From the NCBI RefSeq assembly GCF_964204865.1, contig NC_135251.1, positions 14,942,001-15,006,000 of the forward strand: DNA of 64,000 nt, in the 5' to 3' direction. This document shows positions 9,864 through 19,377 of the stretch, in pieces (the stretch's first letter is position 1; each line of letters starts with the position of its first letter). Origin of the DNA: Styela clava. Its lineage: Eukaryota > Chordata > Ascidiacea > Stolidobranchia > Styelidae. The notes under the pieces are model-generated. The model worked only from the letters and a program-made list of their open reading frames with translations, was not told where the DNA came from and did not search any database. The position numbers were made by a program, and so were the translations under genes.

Positions 9864-11972
9864 GTTTTTTCAAATTCTGCCTGGAATAGAAATACCAATT
9901 TTAAATGAATGCATGTCAATGATAAACATTATCTGTGTTATTCTTATCCCAACGATGGTAAAAACCATCTAATACACGTTCCTGGATGGGTCATGGGTCA
10001 CATACCATTGGAAGTTTTATTTCACACCATTTACATGAAAACAAATCCCATAGAAGTATTTCAAAGAGTTGAAAAATGTAGCTTTTTCCTACATTTGTTA
10101 TTTAACACAAAAACAAAATTATTTAAAAGAAGAGATGAATTATATCAATTTTCAAAGCAGGCCATAAGCGCAACAAAAAGCAGTAGTTGCAAGCATACCT
10201 TGAATAACAGTTTAATGTTGTAGCTGAATACCGTGACTTTGACAATTTAGATTCCAGAATCTTACCTGTAAAAAGAGATACAAACGTTAAAACGTTATTT
10301 ATTGGTTTACTTTTCAATAGGGTATAGTTTCCCAATCCAATCGCACATTTGGAACTATCTTGAAATCTCTTTTCGAGCAATGTAAGAATCCCTAATAACA
10401 TTATAACTACCTAATATGTATGCCATATAATATTTATTTGGTCAACTTCACAAATACTTAAACTATTGCTTAGGCCAGGGTTACTCAACTGGCGGACCGC
10501 GGTCCGAATCCGGACCTTTCGACCATTCAATTTGGACCGCGTCTGCTTGTATATTTTGCATTATAAGTATCGTTTCAGATGATTTTGATACAATTTAAAT
10601 ACAAAGCTACCGATGCGCGACATCTGTGTCCATATTTGTGAGCCATTCATTGCTCTTGTATTTAATATTGCATTTGAAGTTTCGTTTATTTAATAAAATA
10701 AATTTTTTGTAATGTCTGGACCCCAGTAATTTTGAAGTTTTCTAAACGGACCTTTGGTGAAAATAGTTGAGTAGCCCTGGCTTAGGCTACAGAATCTGAC
10801 AATAGCAAATAATTCTTACTGTCGGGGGTTAGTAACTTGCTGATTGCATGCCCATTCACTTTCCAAGCAATAAATATTAAAATAATCAACAAAGCAACAA
10901 GGACGAGTTCAATCATCAAAACTTTTATTTGCCAATCCTCAGAATCCCATGCAGTTTTAAGCTGAAAACAAATTTAGAGTTTGCAATTGTATTTAAGCTT
11001 GATGGGATAAGATTTACATATTTATCCCGGGGAAGAGAAAGACAATAAAAAAAGGCTCAATCATATAGCGAACCATGGTCTCTCGTCTGGTAACTGGTTA
11101 CCAGTCAATATCGGGTATGGGATCAGTTAGCCAGTTGTATGTTTTAGATGCACAGACTTGATGGTAGAGGAAGCCATAACTGACCAACGGTTTCATGAAC
11201 CACCCTATGGCAGCGAGGAGTTCAGCAATCCTCATGCACATAATTATCCCTCATAGGATTAAAGCCTGCGAACCCACGCAAGGCGAGCTTATTCCTAACA
11301 CTTAGCATAAAGCGCCACACAGCAAAAACACATCAAAACTATCTTTAATTCATGTTGGAGGAAATCTATTTCAACTTCTAATCATGCTGGCTCCTTGAGA
11401 GTATAAACAATATCGTATCCATTGTATCAGCAAAAATTGCTTGTGTCAAAGCATTTAAATTTAAGAATTGAACTCTGTGACATATCTGAACATAAACGTT
11501 GGATTTCATATAAATAACAGTTAAGTTAGGAAGGGATTGGATTGACTTCCAGATAGAGCTCAATATACTGATATATTTTCATATATCCGTATATAAGGCA
11601 AATAATATTAAATGAAGTGGCTTTCCATCTGCTATTGATTATAGTCCTAGAATATACTCAATATCTCAGAGATTGTACAGAGTTTGTTAAAAATGAGAGG
11701 ACTACTGATTACTACAGTACCGGTAACAGTTGAACTGGAAATACAATTTGCAAGATTCCACTGATTTGCCGAGATTTACAAATGAACTTCTTGCTCAAGT
11801 TTGGAAAAAGACCGATAGGGTGAATATGATAGTCATGTCTGCATGTACAAAAATACTGGCATAATTTAGCCTGTTAACGTACCTCTTTTTTCAGGTTCTC
11901 ATAAGCTGCCGTTACATTGGTCAAAGTCAGTTGAGCATCAGTCTTTTCCCACAAGGAATCAAAATAATTCAT
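9856..11972 (-). CDS. Small single-pass membrane protein upstream of and overlapping CHMP7, 4 exons
   Basis: Exons in coding order: 11883-11972, 10820-10961, 10199-10265, 9856-9880. All borders are GT-AG and phases agree, giving 107 residues. The N-terminus (about 45 residues, with an N-glycosylation sequon NVT) is followed by one strong transmembrane helix (VLMIELVLVALLIILIFIAW, about 50-69) and a basic, Ser-rich tail. The last exon contributes only the end of the tail, and its TAA lies inside the CHMP7 start (the shared 8 nt are ATGAATAA). I do not recognise the protein; one-helix carriers such as SLC51B share the layout but no convincing motif. The open frame extends about 27 codons above the chosen Met without another ATG, so an upstream exon is possible. 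If exon 3 were not spliced, the frame would run about 19 more codons, a possible alternative C-terminus. Confidence 0.68.
10476..10779. mobile_element. 304-bp hAT-type MITE with perfect 8-bp target duplication
   Basis: Terminal inverted repeats CAGGGTTACTCAACT (left) and CAGGGCTACTCAACT (right, reverse complement) differ by one base. GCTTAGGC flanks both ends (10468-10475 and 10780-10787). The CAG start and 8-bp duplication are diagnostic of hAT. It has no coding capacity and lies in intron 2 of the small membrane-protein gene. Confidence 0.93.
11000..11325 (-). repeat. tRNA-derived SINE, copy 1
   Basis: About 320 bp shared with 28070-28385 and, partly, 19890-20012. Read on the minus strand, the head has an A-box-like GCTAAGTGTTAGGA followed by a B-box-like region (GGGTTCGCAGG, here decayed) as in a tRNA. 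The tail ends in short GGAT-rich repeats. It lies in intron 1 of the small membrane-protein gene. Confidence 0.7.
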
Positions 11973-12623
11973 TTTACATACACAAACTGCTGTTAAACTG
12001 TCGCTTCGACACTCTGCGGTTGAATTTAAACCAGTCAACACTGCACACGGAATTATTCTTAAAACCTACCTACTCTTCAAATACGGTATATTTGGATATT
12101 CACAGTTGATTGTTTTACATGGGTAAATCTTGCAGATCTACCTATTCAGGAATGGAATAGTACTGCACCGTGTACCAATGACAGAATGATATGAAAGGCT
12201 AGAAGTTTGTAAGTTGTTGTGCTTGCAGCGGCTAAGTTGCTCTACAGCGCTAGTGGCCTAGTGCAGTAGGAAATCTGTGTTTTCTAGGGAATCTACCAGT
12301 ATGTAATTTATCATGTTCTTCTTACTTTATAACTTCTGTATGGTTGTGTCGTGTGTGTGGGTGCATGTGAGCGAGTGTGAAATATTTCAATTATTTTAGG
12401 TGAGTCAACACGTACCGCTTCTGGCAAAACCTTCCATCTTATAAACATTCTGTACCGGTACGTTTTAAACCTTATCTAAGATTTTGTTTGCTCTCCTGAT
12501 TTCATAATCGGTTTTTATTTATTTATTTTTACCAATCATTTTATTGTTATGCTGATTATGGAGTCGAAATAAACTTATACAGTACAGCAGTACCCGGACC
12601 GCAAGCGAGCCTATACTTATAAA

Positions 12624-12665
12624 GTTATAACATAGCCATTATATAATAATGGCTATGGTTATAAC
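12624..12665. repeat. Near-perfect palindrome (hairpin)
   Basis: Left arm TTATAACATAGCCATTAT and the reverse complement of the right arm (TTATAACCATAGCCATTAT) differ by one base, with a loop of only a few bases. It could be the core of a palindromic MITE or a cruciform-forming site. No flanking target duplication was found. Confidence 0.7.
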
Positions 12666-13170
12666 ACTACTACAAGCAGAGCTGCAGATGTACTTTGGAT
12701 CTCGGATAGGCAATATTGTAAGTGTTAGCGTCATTGGGATAGATTTGTCGTTTGTGTCAGAGCTCAAAATTTACATATTTCATCAACACGTTTTCATTGA
12801 ATTTCTTGTTCTTTTTTAGTTCTCATGTAGTGTATCCATTTGCAATAAAACACATCCATATTGTCTTACGTAAGCTGCTGCTGAACTCAGCAAAAACGGT
12901 GTCGCTCACTCGATAGTCTTTTGCTGAAATATTGTTCGTTTTATTTAATTGCATTTAATTTTCAATTGCACAATGTTTCTCGCACGACAAAAACAAATAT
13001 CTGAATCTGTGATTCGCTCACACCGGGTAAATTGACTTGAGGAGGATCAAATTATGTATACTGGGTCGGAAACCTTTTTGGTCAAGAGAGTCATAAAAGG
13101 TACATATTTTCAATTGCATTTCCGTGTGGGCCATACAGCGTTTTTCTTTCTTCAATCATGTCTTAAATTT

Positions 13171-13618
13171 TTACTTAAAAGTCAACACATTCAATATACA
13201 TTTAATGTGACTTCTGATGCTGCCGCTGAGGGCCTTGAACGACTGCTCACATGCAACACATGTTGAAATCCGCGATACTCCTCGCTTTTTTTTCTCATAG
13301 GCATCTCCGTTGTGCGAAATATTACAAATAAACAGCGCAAACGGACGGATGGCTTTTCTTTGTTGCTTCGTGATGTCACAAAATATGTTCCGGAATCCCT
13401 TAGTTTTGTCACAATTTCTGTCTGGCACTTCTCGCACATAACATAGACAGAGACAGACGCTGAGCGCGTTTCGCAAACGTATTGGCAAATGTTCTGCAAA
13501 TTTGGCTATAACTTTAGTTTGAAACTTGGTAAGGCTAGCCATGGATTACCAGATTTTTCTGGGAGCCACATGTCGTCAAGAAAAGAGCCATATATGACTC
13601 GCGAGCCATGGGTTCCTG
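13171..13618 (-). mobile_element. Probable solo hAT end
   Basis: Read on the minus strand from 13618, the sequence starts CAGTGGTCAGGAACCCATGG and continues with GGCTCGCGAG and GGCTCTTTTC, a style of terminus shared with the hAT at 30210-32234. I could not find the matching opposite end or a target duplication, so the lower limit is arbitrary. Confidence 0.35.
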
Positions 13619-14779
13619 ACCACTGCTATGTATAGACCAACGATTAACATACCGGTATAGACATAGAGGGTCAACATTATCATTCTCTGTGGTCAGACAA
13701 AGCAAATTATTCTTGGGTGTGAAATTGAAAACAATTAGACTTGTTTCTATTAGAAGTACATATATTGCTAGTAATTATACCCCGGGTGGAGTTGTGTGCA
13801 GTCTAACTAAGACTTTCGTCGATGGAATATTTATCAGACCCAGAGAGTGAAAAAAATTGCGGGATGAATATTTAAACATAAATATACACAACCAGTAGTA
13901 CAATTTACCACCACTGTTCCACTTTTCTTTAGTTTACGCCTACAAATTTTTCATTCGCATGCCCCAAGAATCGTTTTTGTATAATCCTGCGTACTAAACC
14001 AAATTATACTATATAACCAAATTTTGCCAACTTGTTATCCGACACAAATCGTTTTTTATTTTACCGGACCAATCTCTATCAAATCAGTGGTTAAAGTTGT
14101 AACTTTCGCCGAGAAATTATTCTTGCTGCAGCAGCATTCTTGGGTTATGCATACGCTTGCGGATCATAAGCAAACCTCTGTGACCTTAAAGCGGGACGCC
14201 TCCAAAGACCATAGCTGTGATTTTTTCAACTCTAAATTTACCGATTTTACATTAGGAGCGTACATTTAAAACCACCCCGACTGTCTTCATTGACAATATT
14301 GTCATCGAGACGTCATGCACTATCTGTCTAATATCGGTTTCAGTTCGAAAAATACAAAAGAATTAACGTTCACTTTAAGCACCCTTTTAGCGTACGGGGC
14401 TTACACGTAACAAATTGTAGCAATTATCCGCTAAGCTAACGAAACAAACAAAACCACGCATCCACCTCCAGTAAGTAGGCTACCGATACGCTACACAGCA
14501 ACAGTATGGAGAACATGCTAATTGGTAATGTTCGTGTATTATGCTAACTGGCTAAACGCCGGAGTGGGACTTTTAGATGACTGGTCGGTACGTCGGATCA
14601 AGACGTTGAAAAGTGGGACTGTACCGCCAAAAACGGGACGTATGGTAAGCCTAAGTAAAGGCATCCTTGGGTTATGCATACGCTTACGGAGGATACGGAT
14701 TATAATCAAAGAGCAAGGAAAGATAGTTTGTATCGCGTAGGTACCTGATTTCCAACGCTACAGTGCATCAATCAAAATT

Positions 14780-15062
14780 CATTATTGGACACGAAATGAA
14801 CCTATGGATTGTTTTGTTATTTTGTTGTTCTTGCTATTTTTTCTTGTTGTTGTTCAAAAATTGCATTTTTTTAACTACTAGACCACTTGCTTTGAAATCT
14901 TCAGTGGTTAAAGATTGTAGTTTTCGCTAGTAGGCTATTGCTTTTACTTATTCCTAAATTTCCTATGAGATCTGATATTTCATCCAAAATTTCGCTGTTT
15001 TAGTTTCATTTATTAATTTTATTTTTCGTGTCCATATATTTGAGCATTGCTCTCTTGTATAC
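14780..15062 (-). repeat. Dispersed repeat family R1 (GGACACG ends), copy
   Basis: Shares ordered blocks with 27690-27960 (opposite orientation) and 43837-44105, and with the right edge of the window at 63960. Signature blocks on the plus strand here are TTATTGGACACG, CTTTGAAATCTTCAGTGG, TAGGCTATT and CGTGTCCATATATTTGAGCA. The ends carry GGACACG in inverted orientation. No coding capacity; class unknown. Confidence 0.65.
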
Positions 15063-15480
15063 ATAATATTATATCAAGTCCAATGACAAAGGAAAGGTTT
15101 GATGGCGTTAGGCGTGAACAGTGGCCGCGTCGATGCACAAGCTCATATGTACCGAATTAATTACAGATTTAGAACCCATTCACACCAACGCAGTGCGTTG
15201 CGTTATATTTTGACGCAGATGCAACGCAATGCGCTGAACTTGTTCACACTGCGTTGCGTTGACGCATGTCAAAAGGTCATATTCCGGGTGCCCGTATTTT
15301 GGATCAGGAACTTGATAGGCATTGTGTTTAAGAGCAGAGTAGGTAAGACAGCTGTTGTTTGGATATAAATTTGAGACGTTTTGGCGATTGTATAATGCCG
15401 TTGTATATCAATGATAGTTATTATTTTCAAAACAATGAAAAATGTACAATGATTTTTATACAGATTGATTAGATATCGGT

Positions 15481-16445
15481 ATGGCAGGTATGGACTTAGA
15501 ACATCTCATAGTTGAGGTCAGAGAAAGGAAGTGTCTTTACGCTGTAAAAGAAGCAGCCTACAGGGATACAATTAAAAAGGGAAAGGCGTGGGAAGAGGTC
15601 GCAGAGGCGTTGGGAAGAAGTGGTAAGAAAATGAGTATGAGCCTAGAATAGTTATCTGTTACTATATTGCATCTAAAACCAATTAGGAAGAAATTAAGTA
15701 AATGCAAGATAACAGAATAAACTTCAAAGTTAATTGCTTTTCAGTGACAGATTGTAAGACCAGATGGAGATCTACAAAGGATAGGTATAGGAAAGAGAAA
15801 AGAAGGGAATCAGAGGCTACGAGGAGTGGGGCAGCAGCAGGGGGATATAGAGCATGGAAGTGCTAAAGTTCCTAGACGAGCACGTCGACTTTCGAACGTA
15901 AGTATTATTTGCTTTCGTAACAAACGCAATAATATTTCTAATCCCTACCCCACAGTATCAACGGTCGCAAATGACTGACTGACTACTCCAGATCTCGGAA
16001 CCCCAAACTATGACCATGTAACTTACTCTTTTCCAAAGAACGTCTTCAAATATTGACGAGGATGTCACTCTTGTGGTGCTCCAAGATGGAAATAATGTCC
16101 AAATGAGTGGTGAAGCTGACAACTTACCTAATATGAACACCAGTTGCACTACATCAGCATCTGATAAAGATGCACTTACAAAAGCGACTGATCTTGACGA
16201 AACTATCATGAGTCTTGTCAACAAAGGTATTTAATTCTAAAACCTTTCCATGAGGCATATTTGTGTCACACAAATGATTTCCAATCTAATAATCATACCT
16301 TTATTTACATACAGAGAGTGATGATGCTGAAAAATTTGCCTTGAGCCTCGTAGATACTCTACGCAGGCTACCAGTACAACGTTTGCAACTTGCGAAAATT
16401 AAAATTCACGAGCTTCTGTACAACATCGAATTTGGGGAAATATAA
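15481..16445 (+). pseudogene. Harbinger MADF-BESS accessory protein gene with a 1-nt frameshift
   Basis: Exons 15481-15622, 15745-15897, 16039-16226 and 16315-16445 have GT-AG borders. Exons 1-2 encode a MADF (Myb/SANT-like) domain: LIVEVRERKCLYAVK, WEEVAEALG, CKTRWRSTKDRYR. Exon 4 encodes a BESS motif (FALSLVDTLRRLPVQRLQLA). In exon 2, just after the codons for AW (about 15853-15862), the frame runs into TAA; removing one missing base would restore the conserved FLDEH-containing end of the domain and the frame of exons 3-4. Total 614 nt, one short of a multiple of three (a 204-residue protein). In this superfamily the MADF/Myb protein helps transposase reach DNA and the nucleus. A sequencing error or strain polymorphism is an alternative to true inactivation. 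Confidence 0.82.
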
Positions 16446-16483
16446 TTTACTTGGAACACATTGTTTTCAATTATTGATTATAT

Positions 16484-16702
16484 GGTAATCCTGAAGTATG
16501 TGAACGAAGATGGCAGACACCGAACTTAGTATGTCTACCAGGTTAGGTTTAGGCAAAATTTTCAGGTACAAATACTAAGGGAGTCGCTTGTCTAGTCCCC
16601 GAACTAAAATAAGGAAAATTGGAATAAATTATGGCCTAAACCTAACCTGGTAAACATACCAGGTTCAGGTGTCCATCTTGGTTCACATCCTTAGGGAGTA
16701 CC
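16484..16702. mobile_element. Palindromic MITE (family M-CCC, copy 1)
   Basis: The two halves are inverted copies: left GAAGATGGCAGACACCG and CCAGGTTAGGTTTAGG, right their complements. The same element is at 42840-43066. This copy is more diverged, and a target duplication is not clear. It separates the convergent Harbinger genes. Confidence 0.75.
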
Positions 16703-16771
16703 AAATATACTAGCATATCAGATTTGTAATATCTCTGCAGTTCAGTAATCATCTATAAAATTGTTAAAAGA

Positions 16772-19180
16772 TCAGCAATGGTGCCATTGCCAGGGCACAG
16801 CACCTTCCCCTGCAAAGTAGTTGGCAAAGGTGTTGCGAACAGATTGTGCGCTCTGTGTTGCACGGCCACCACTCCCGGGTATGTCATGCAGCAGTTGAGT
16901 GGACACTGTAATATTATCGTCAACTGGTGCAGCCCCAGCAACATCTCTTCTCAAAAAATTGTGTAGGCAGCATGTTGCCTTTATGACAGAGTCGATATTG
17001 CTGGGCTTCAATGGTATTGGTCTGTGATAGACTCTCCACTGATTAGCTAAGATGCCAAATGTGCTCTCTACCATTCTTCTTGCCCGCGATAGGCGATAAT
17101 TAAAGATTCTTTTCTCCTGCGAGAGACCATTGCCAGGAAATGGTCTCATCAGATTTTCTTTCAAGGGAAAGGCTTCATCCCCAATGAATACGAACGGAAC
17201 AGTAGGTCCATCCGTTACTGGCAATGGCCTGAAAATAAATTTGCCCTATTTAGCCAGAAATACAAAATGAGGTTTAGGTAGGAGGTTTTTCTGCATAAAC
17301 ATGCTTCATTTTTATGGGTTATTACTAAGTTGTTAAAATAATAAGCCTTTATTACTTAGGTGTAAAGAAAAATCATAGCCTGTTTCGTTATAGAAAAAAA
17401 CATCAGCAGTCATTTTCAAGTCTAGGTGGACTACTAGCTTAAATAACCCACCTTGGTGAGGGTAGACTCAAGGTTCCATTCTGCAGGCGACGGCCAAAAC
17501 ACGAGTTCGCAAATATTCCCCCATCGCTTGCTCTGCCATAGGCGCCAATGTCCACCGCAAGAAATTTATAACTGAAAAATATGAATTTCATTGAATTCTT
17601 GATGGCACTGTTTGGAATAAATGCCCATGTATAATCCACATAATATTGGGAAATAATTGGTTTCTAATTTATTTAGCCATTCATAGAAAGCAACCACAAG
17701 TGGTAAGTTACAAAAATTGTTTACCTATGAATACAAATTAGTGTGATACAAAATCAGGTTTAATATTTACCATGCATCAACGATAGCCAGGAGCACAATG
17801 CTATGCGTTTTTTTGTAATTGTAATACAACGATCCAGCATTGCTAGGACATTTAACAACAACATGCTTTCCATCAATAGCGCCCAAACAGTTTGGAAATT
17901 GCCATTTTTTGTGAAAAACATCGGCAACCTCAGTCCATTCGGAACAACTTGATGGGCATTTGAGGAAATCCCCTCTCAATGCATCCCATATTGCAGAACA
18001 TGTTTCTGAGACAATGTTGCTCACAGTTGATATGCCAAGACGATAGCTGTTAGCTATAGTTCTATAGCTATCGCCAGTAGCTAAGAATCTGAAAAAATGA
18101 AAGATAAAGTAAAGCAATTGACACATTATGTAATAATAAATAACAAAATATGCTCATGTGTGAATGAATTTATAAATAATAGTCTATCATAAAATGGAAA
18201 CATATTTTTATATGCGGCCAATGGCAAACACGAGTGCACATTATTATCAGATACAAGCTGATTACTGTGATGTTTATCCCTGGATATACAAATGTTTGTA
18301 TTTGCTATCTGAATAAGTGTTTCTTAACCTGTTATATCATAGACATAAACTTCTGAATAGCTCATCCATATTTTTGGTTTCACAAAGTGATATAATGAAC
18401 CGCTTTTGCTAACTTATCAGCTAATGTACCTCAATGTTACTGCAATTCTCTCTTCTGGTGGTATCGGCTTCCTGAATGCTGTAGCTTGTTTACTTATAAC
18501 AGGCCCAACTAAAGTTATTAAAATTTGAAAGTCTTCGACTGACATGCGGAGGTAGGTCTCAAAATAGCTTCTCCTCTCCAATCTCATCTCTTTCAAAAGC
18601 CTGTGGTACTCGCCTGTTAACGTTACAATATTCAGATATTACCCGTTAAGGTACCGGTAATCATTCAATATGATATATATTTTCAAACCTCTCAAATACT
18701 ACTTTTTGCACTAAAATGAGCTGTAGACTATCAGTAGAGGGTACCGTAATACTACAGTACTATGATAAGCACTGTCCAGACTGTCAGAACACCTTTCAGC
18801 TTTTTAACTACTGAACTAGATCAAATACCTGAATACTGGAATATGGCACCGGTCTAAAGGGCTAGTATGGTATGTTAACTGTTAAATCTAGAACCATGTA
18901 AGTAGCAAATTCTGTTTATTACAAACGGCTAGAAATACGGTGCAGTCGTATACGTACCGTACCGGTACCCAGGTACGGTACCGTACCGGTACTGGGGTAC
19001 GGTAGGCCTACCTACTGCTGTACTGTGAAAATACTGCAATACTGGTACCGTACCTCTAGTCTCTCTTCTCTGCAAAATAGGATGCACCCACCACCTTCTT
19101 CTTTTGCATCTATTTTTTTTATCCTTGCGTCTTTTCAGCCACAACAGTAATCCCAATTTTTGATGTTTGCTCAAAGCCAT
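16772..19180 (-). CDS. PIF/Harbinger DDE transposase (HARBI1/ALP1-like), 5 exons, intact
   Basis: Exons in coding order: 19054-19180, 18430-18613, 17771-18088, 17452-17571, 16772-17228. All borders are GT-AG, phases agree, and there are no internal stops: 401 residues. The N-terminus has the family RRRWWVHPILQRRETRGEYH and LLKEMRLERRSYFETYLRMS segments. A helix-turn-helix (FLATGDSYRTIANSYRLGIS) follows at 105-124. The catalytic triad is visible: D176 in LGAIDGKHV, D226 in GAYGRASDGGIF and E304 in RRMVESTFGIL. The start is the first Met before the conserved N-terminus; the frame stays open upstream into the terminal-repeat region. The enzyme would cut and paste the surrounding element. All features look functional, unlike its MADF partner. 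Confidence 0.92.
18950..19045. repeat. Cluster of GTACCGGTAC palindromes
   Basis: Within about 95 bp there are repeated overlapping blocks of GTACCGGTAC, GGTACGGTACC and TACCGTAC, inside intron 1 of the Harbinger transposase. Single copies of the same palindrome are scattered over the window (for example about 12460, 26215, 27430, 41175, 48100, 48550, 54777). Confidence 0.7.
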
Positions 19181-19377
19181 CGCCAAACCACAGAACAAAG
19201 CACCGGAACTCAACTCAAATCTCAGACAACGCAGCGCGTCAACGCAAAGGAATGTTTCCTCGAGAATTCGTTGCGTTGACGCAGTGCGCCAAAATGATGC
19301 GTTAACGCAACAACGCAAGTTTACTTAAACAATTAAAGAATAACGCACTGGTGTGAACAGATGTGAATGGGCCCTTA

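Larger units (their letters stand above)
11973..15171. other. Gene-poor region between the CHMP7 unit and the Harbinger element
   Basis: No gene recognised. It holds a near-perfect hairpin (12624-12665), a solo hAT-like end near 13618 with a 123-codon minus-strand frame next to it that matches nothing I know, and one copy of a dispersed repeat family (14780-15062). Two similar 25-bp stretches (GGGTTATGCATACGCTT) recur at about 14143 and 14668. Confidence 0.5.
15172..19374. mobile_element. Complete 4.2 kb PIF/Harbinger transposon
   Basis: The ends are inverted repeats (left GAACCCATTCACA, right GGGCCCATTCACA as reverse complement), flanked by TTA on both sides (15169-15171 and 19375-19377), the 3-bp TWA duplication typical of PIF/Harbinger. 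Subterminal regions at both ends are rich in AACGCA/TGCGTT repeats. It carries the two genes expected for the superfamily in convergent order: a MADF-BESS protein (+) and a DDE transposase (-). A small palindromic MITE sits between their 3' ends. Confidence 0.93.

Noticed and set aside
13171-13542. 123-codon minus-strand frame
   Set aside because: Adjoins a hAT-like terminus, and its translation resembles no family I know; more likely transposon-derived or chance.
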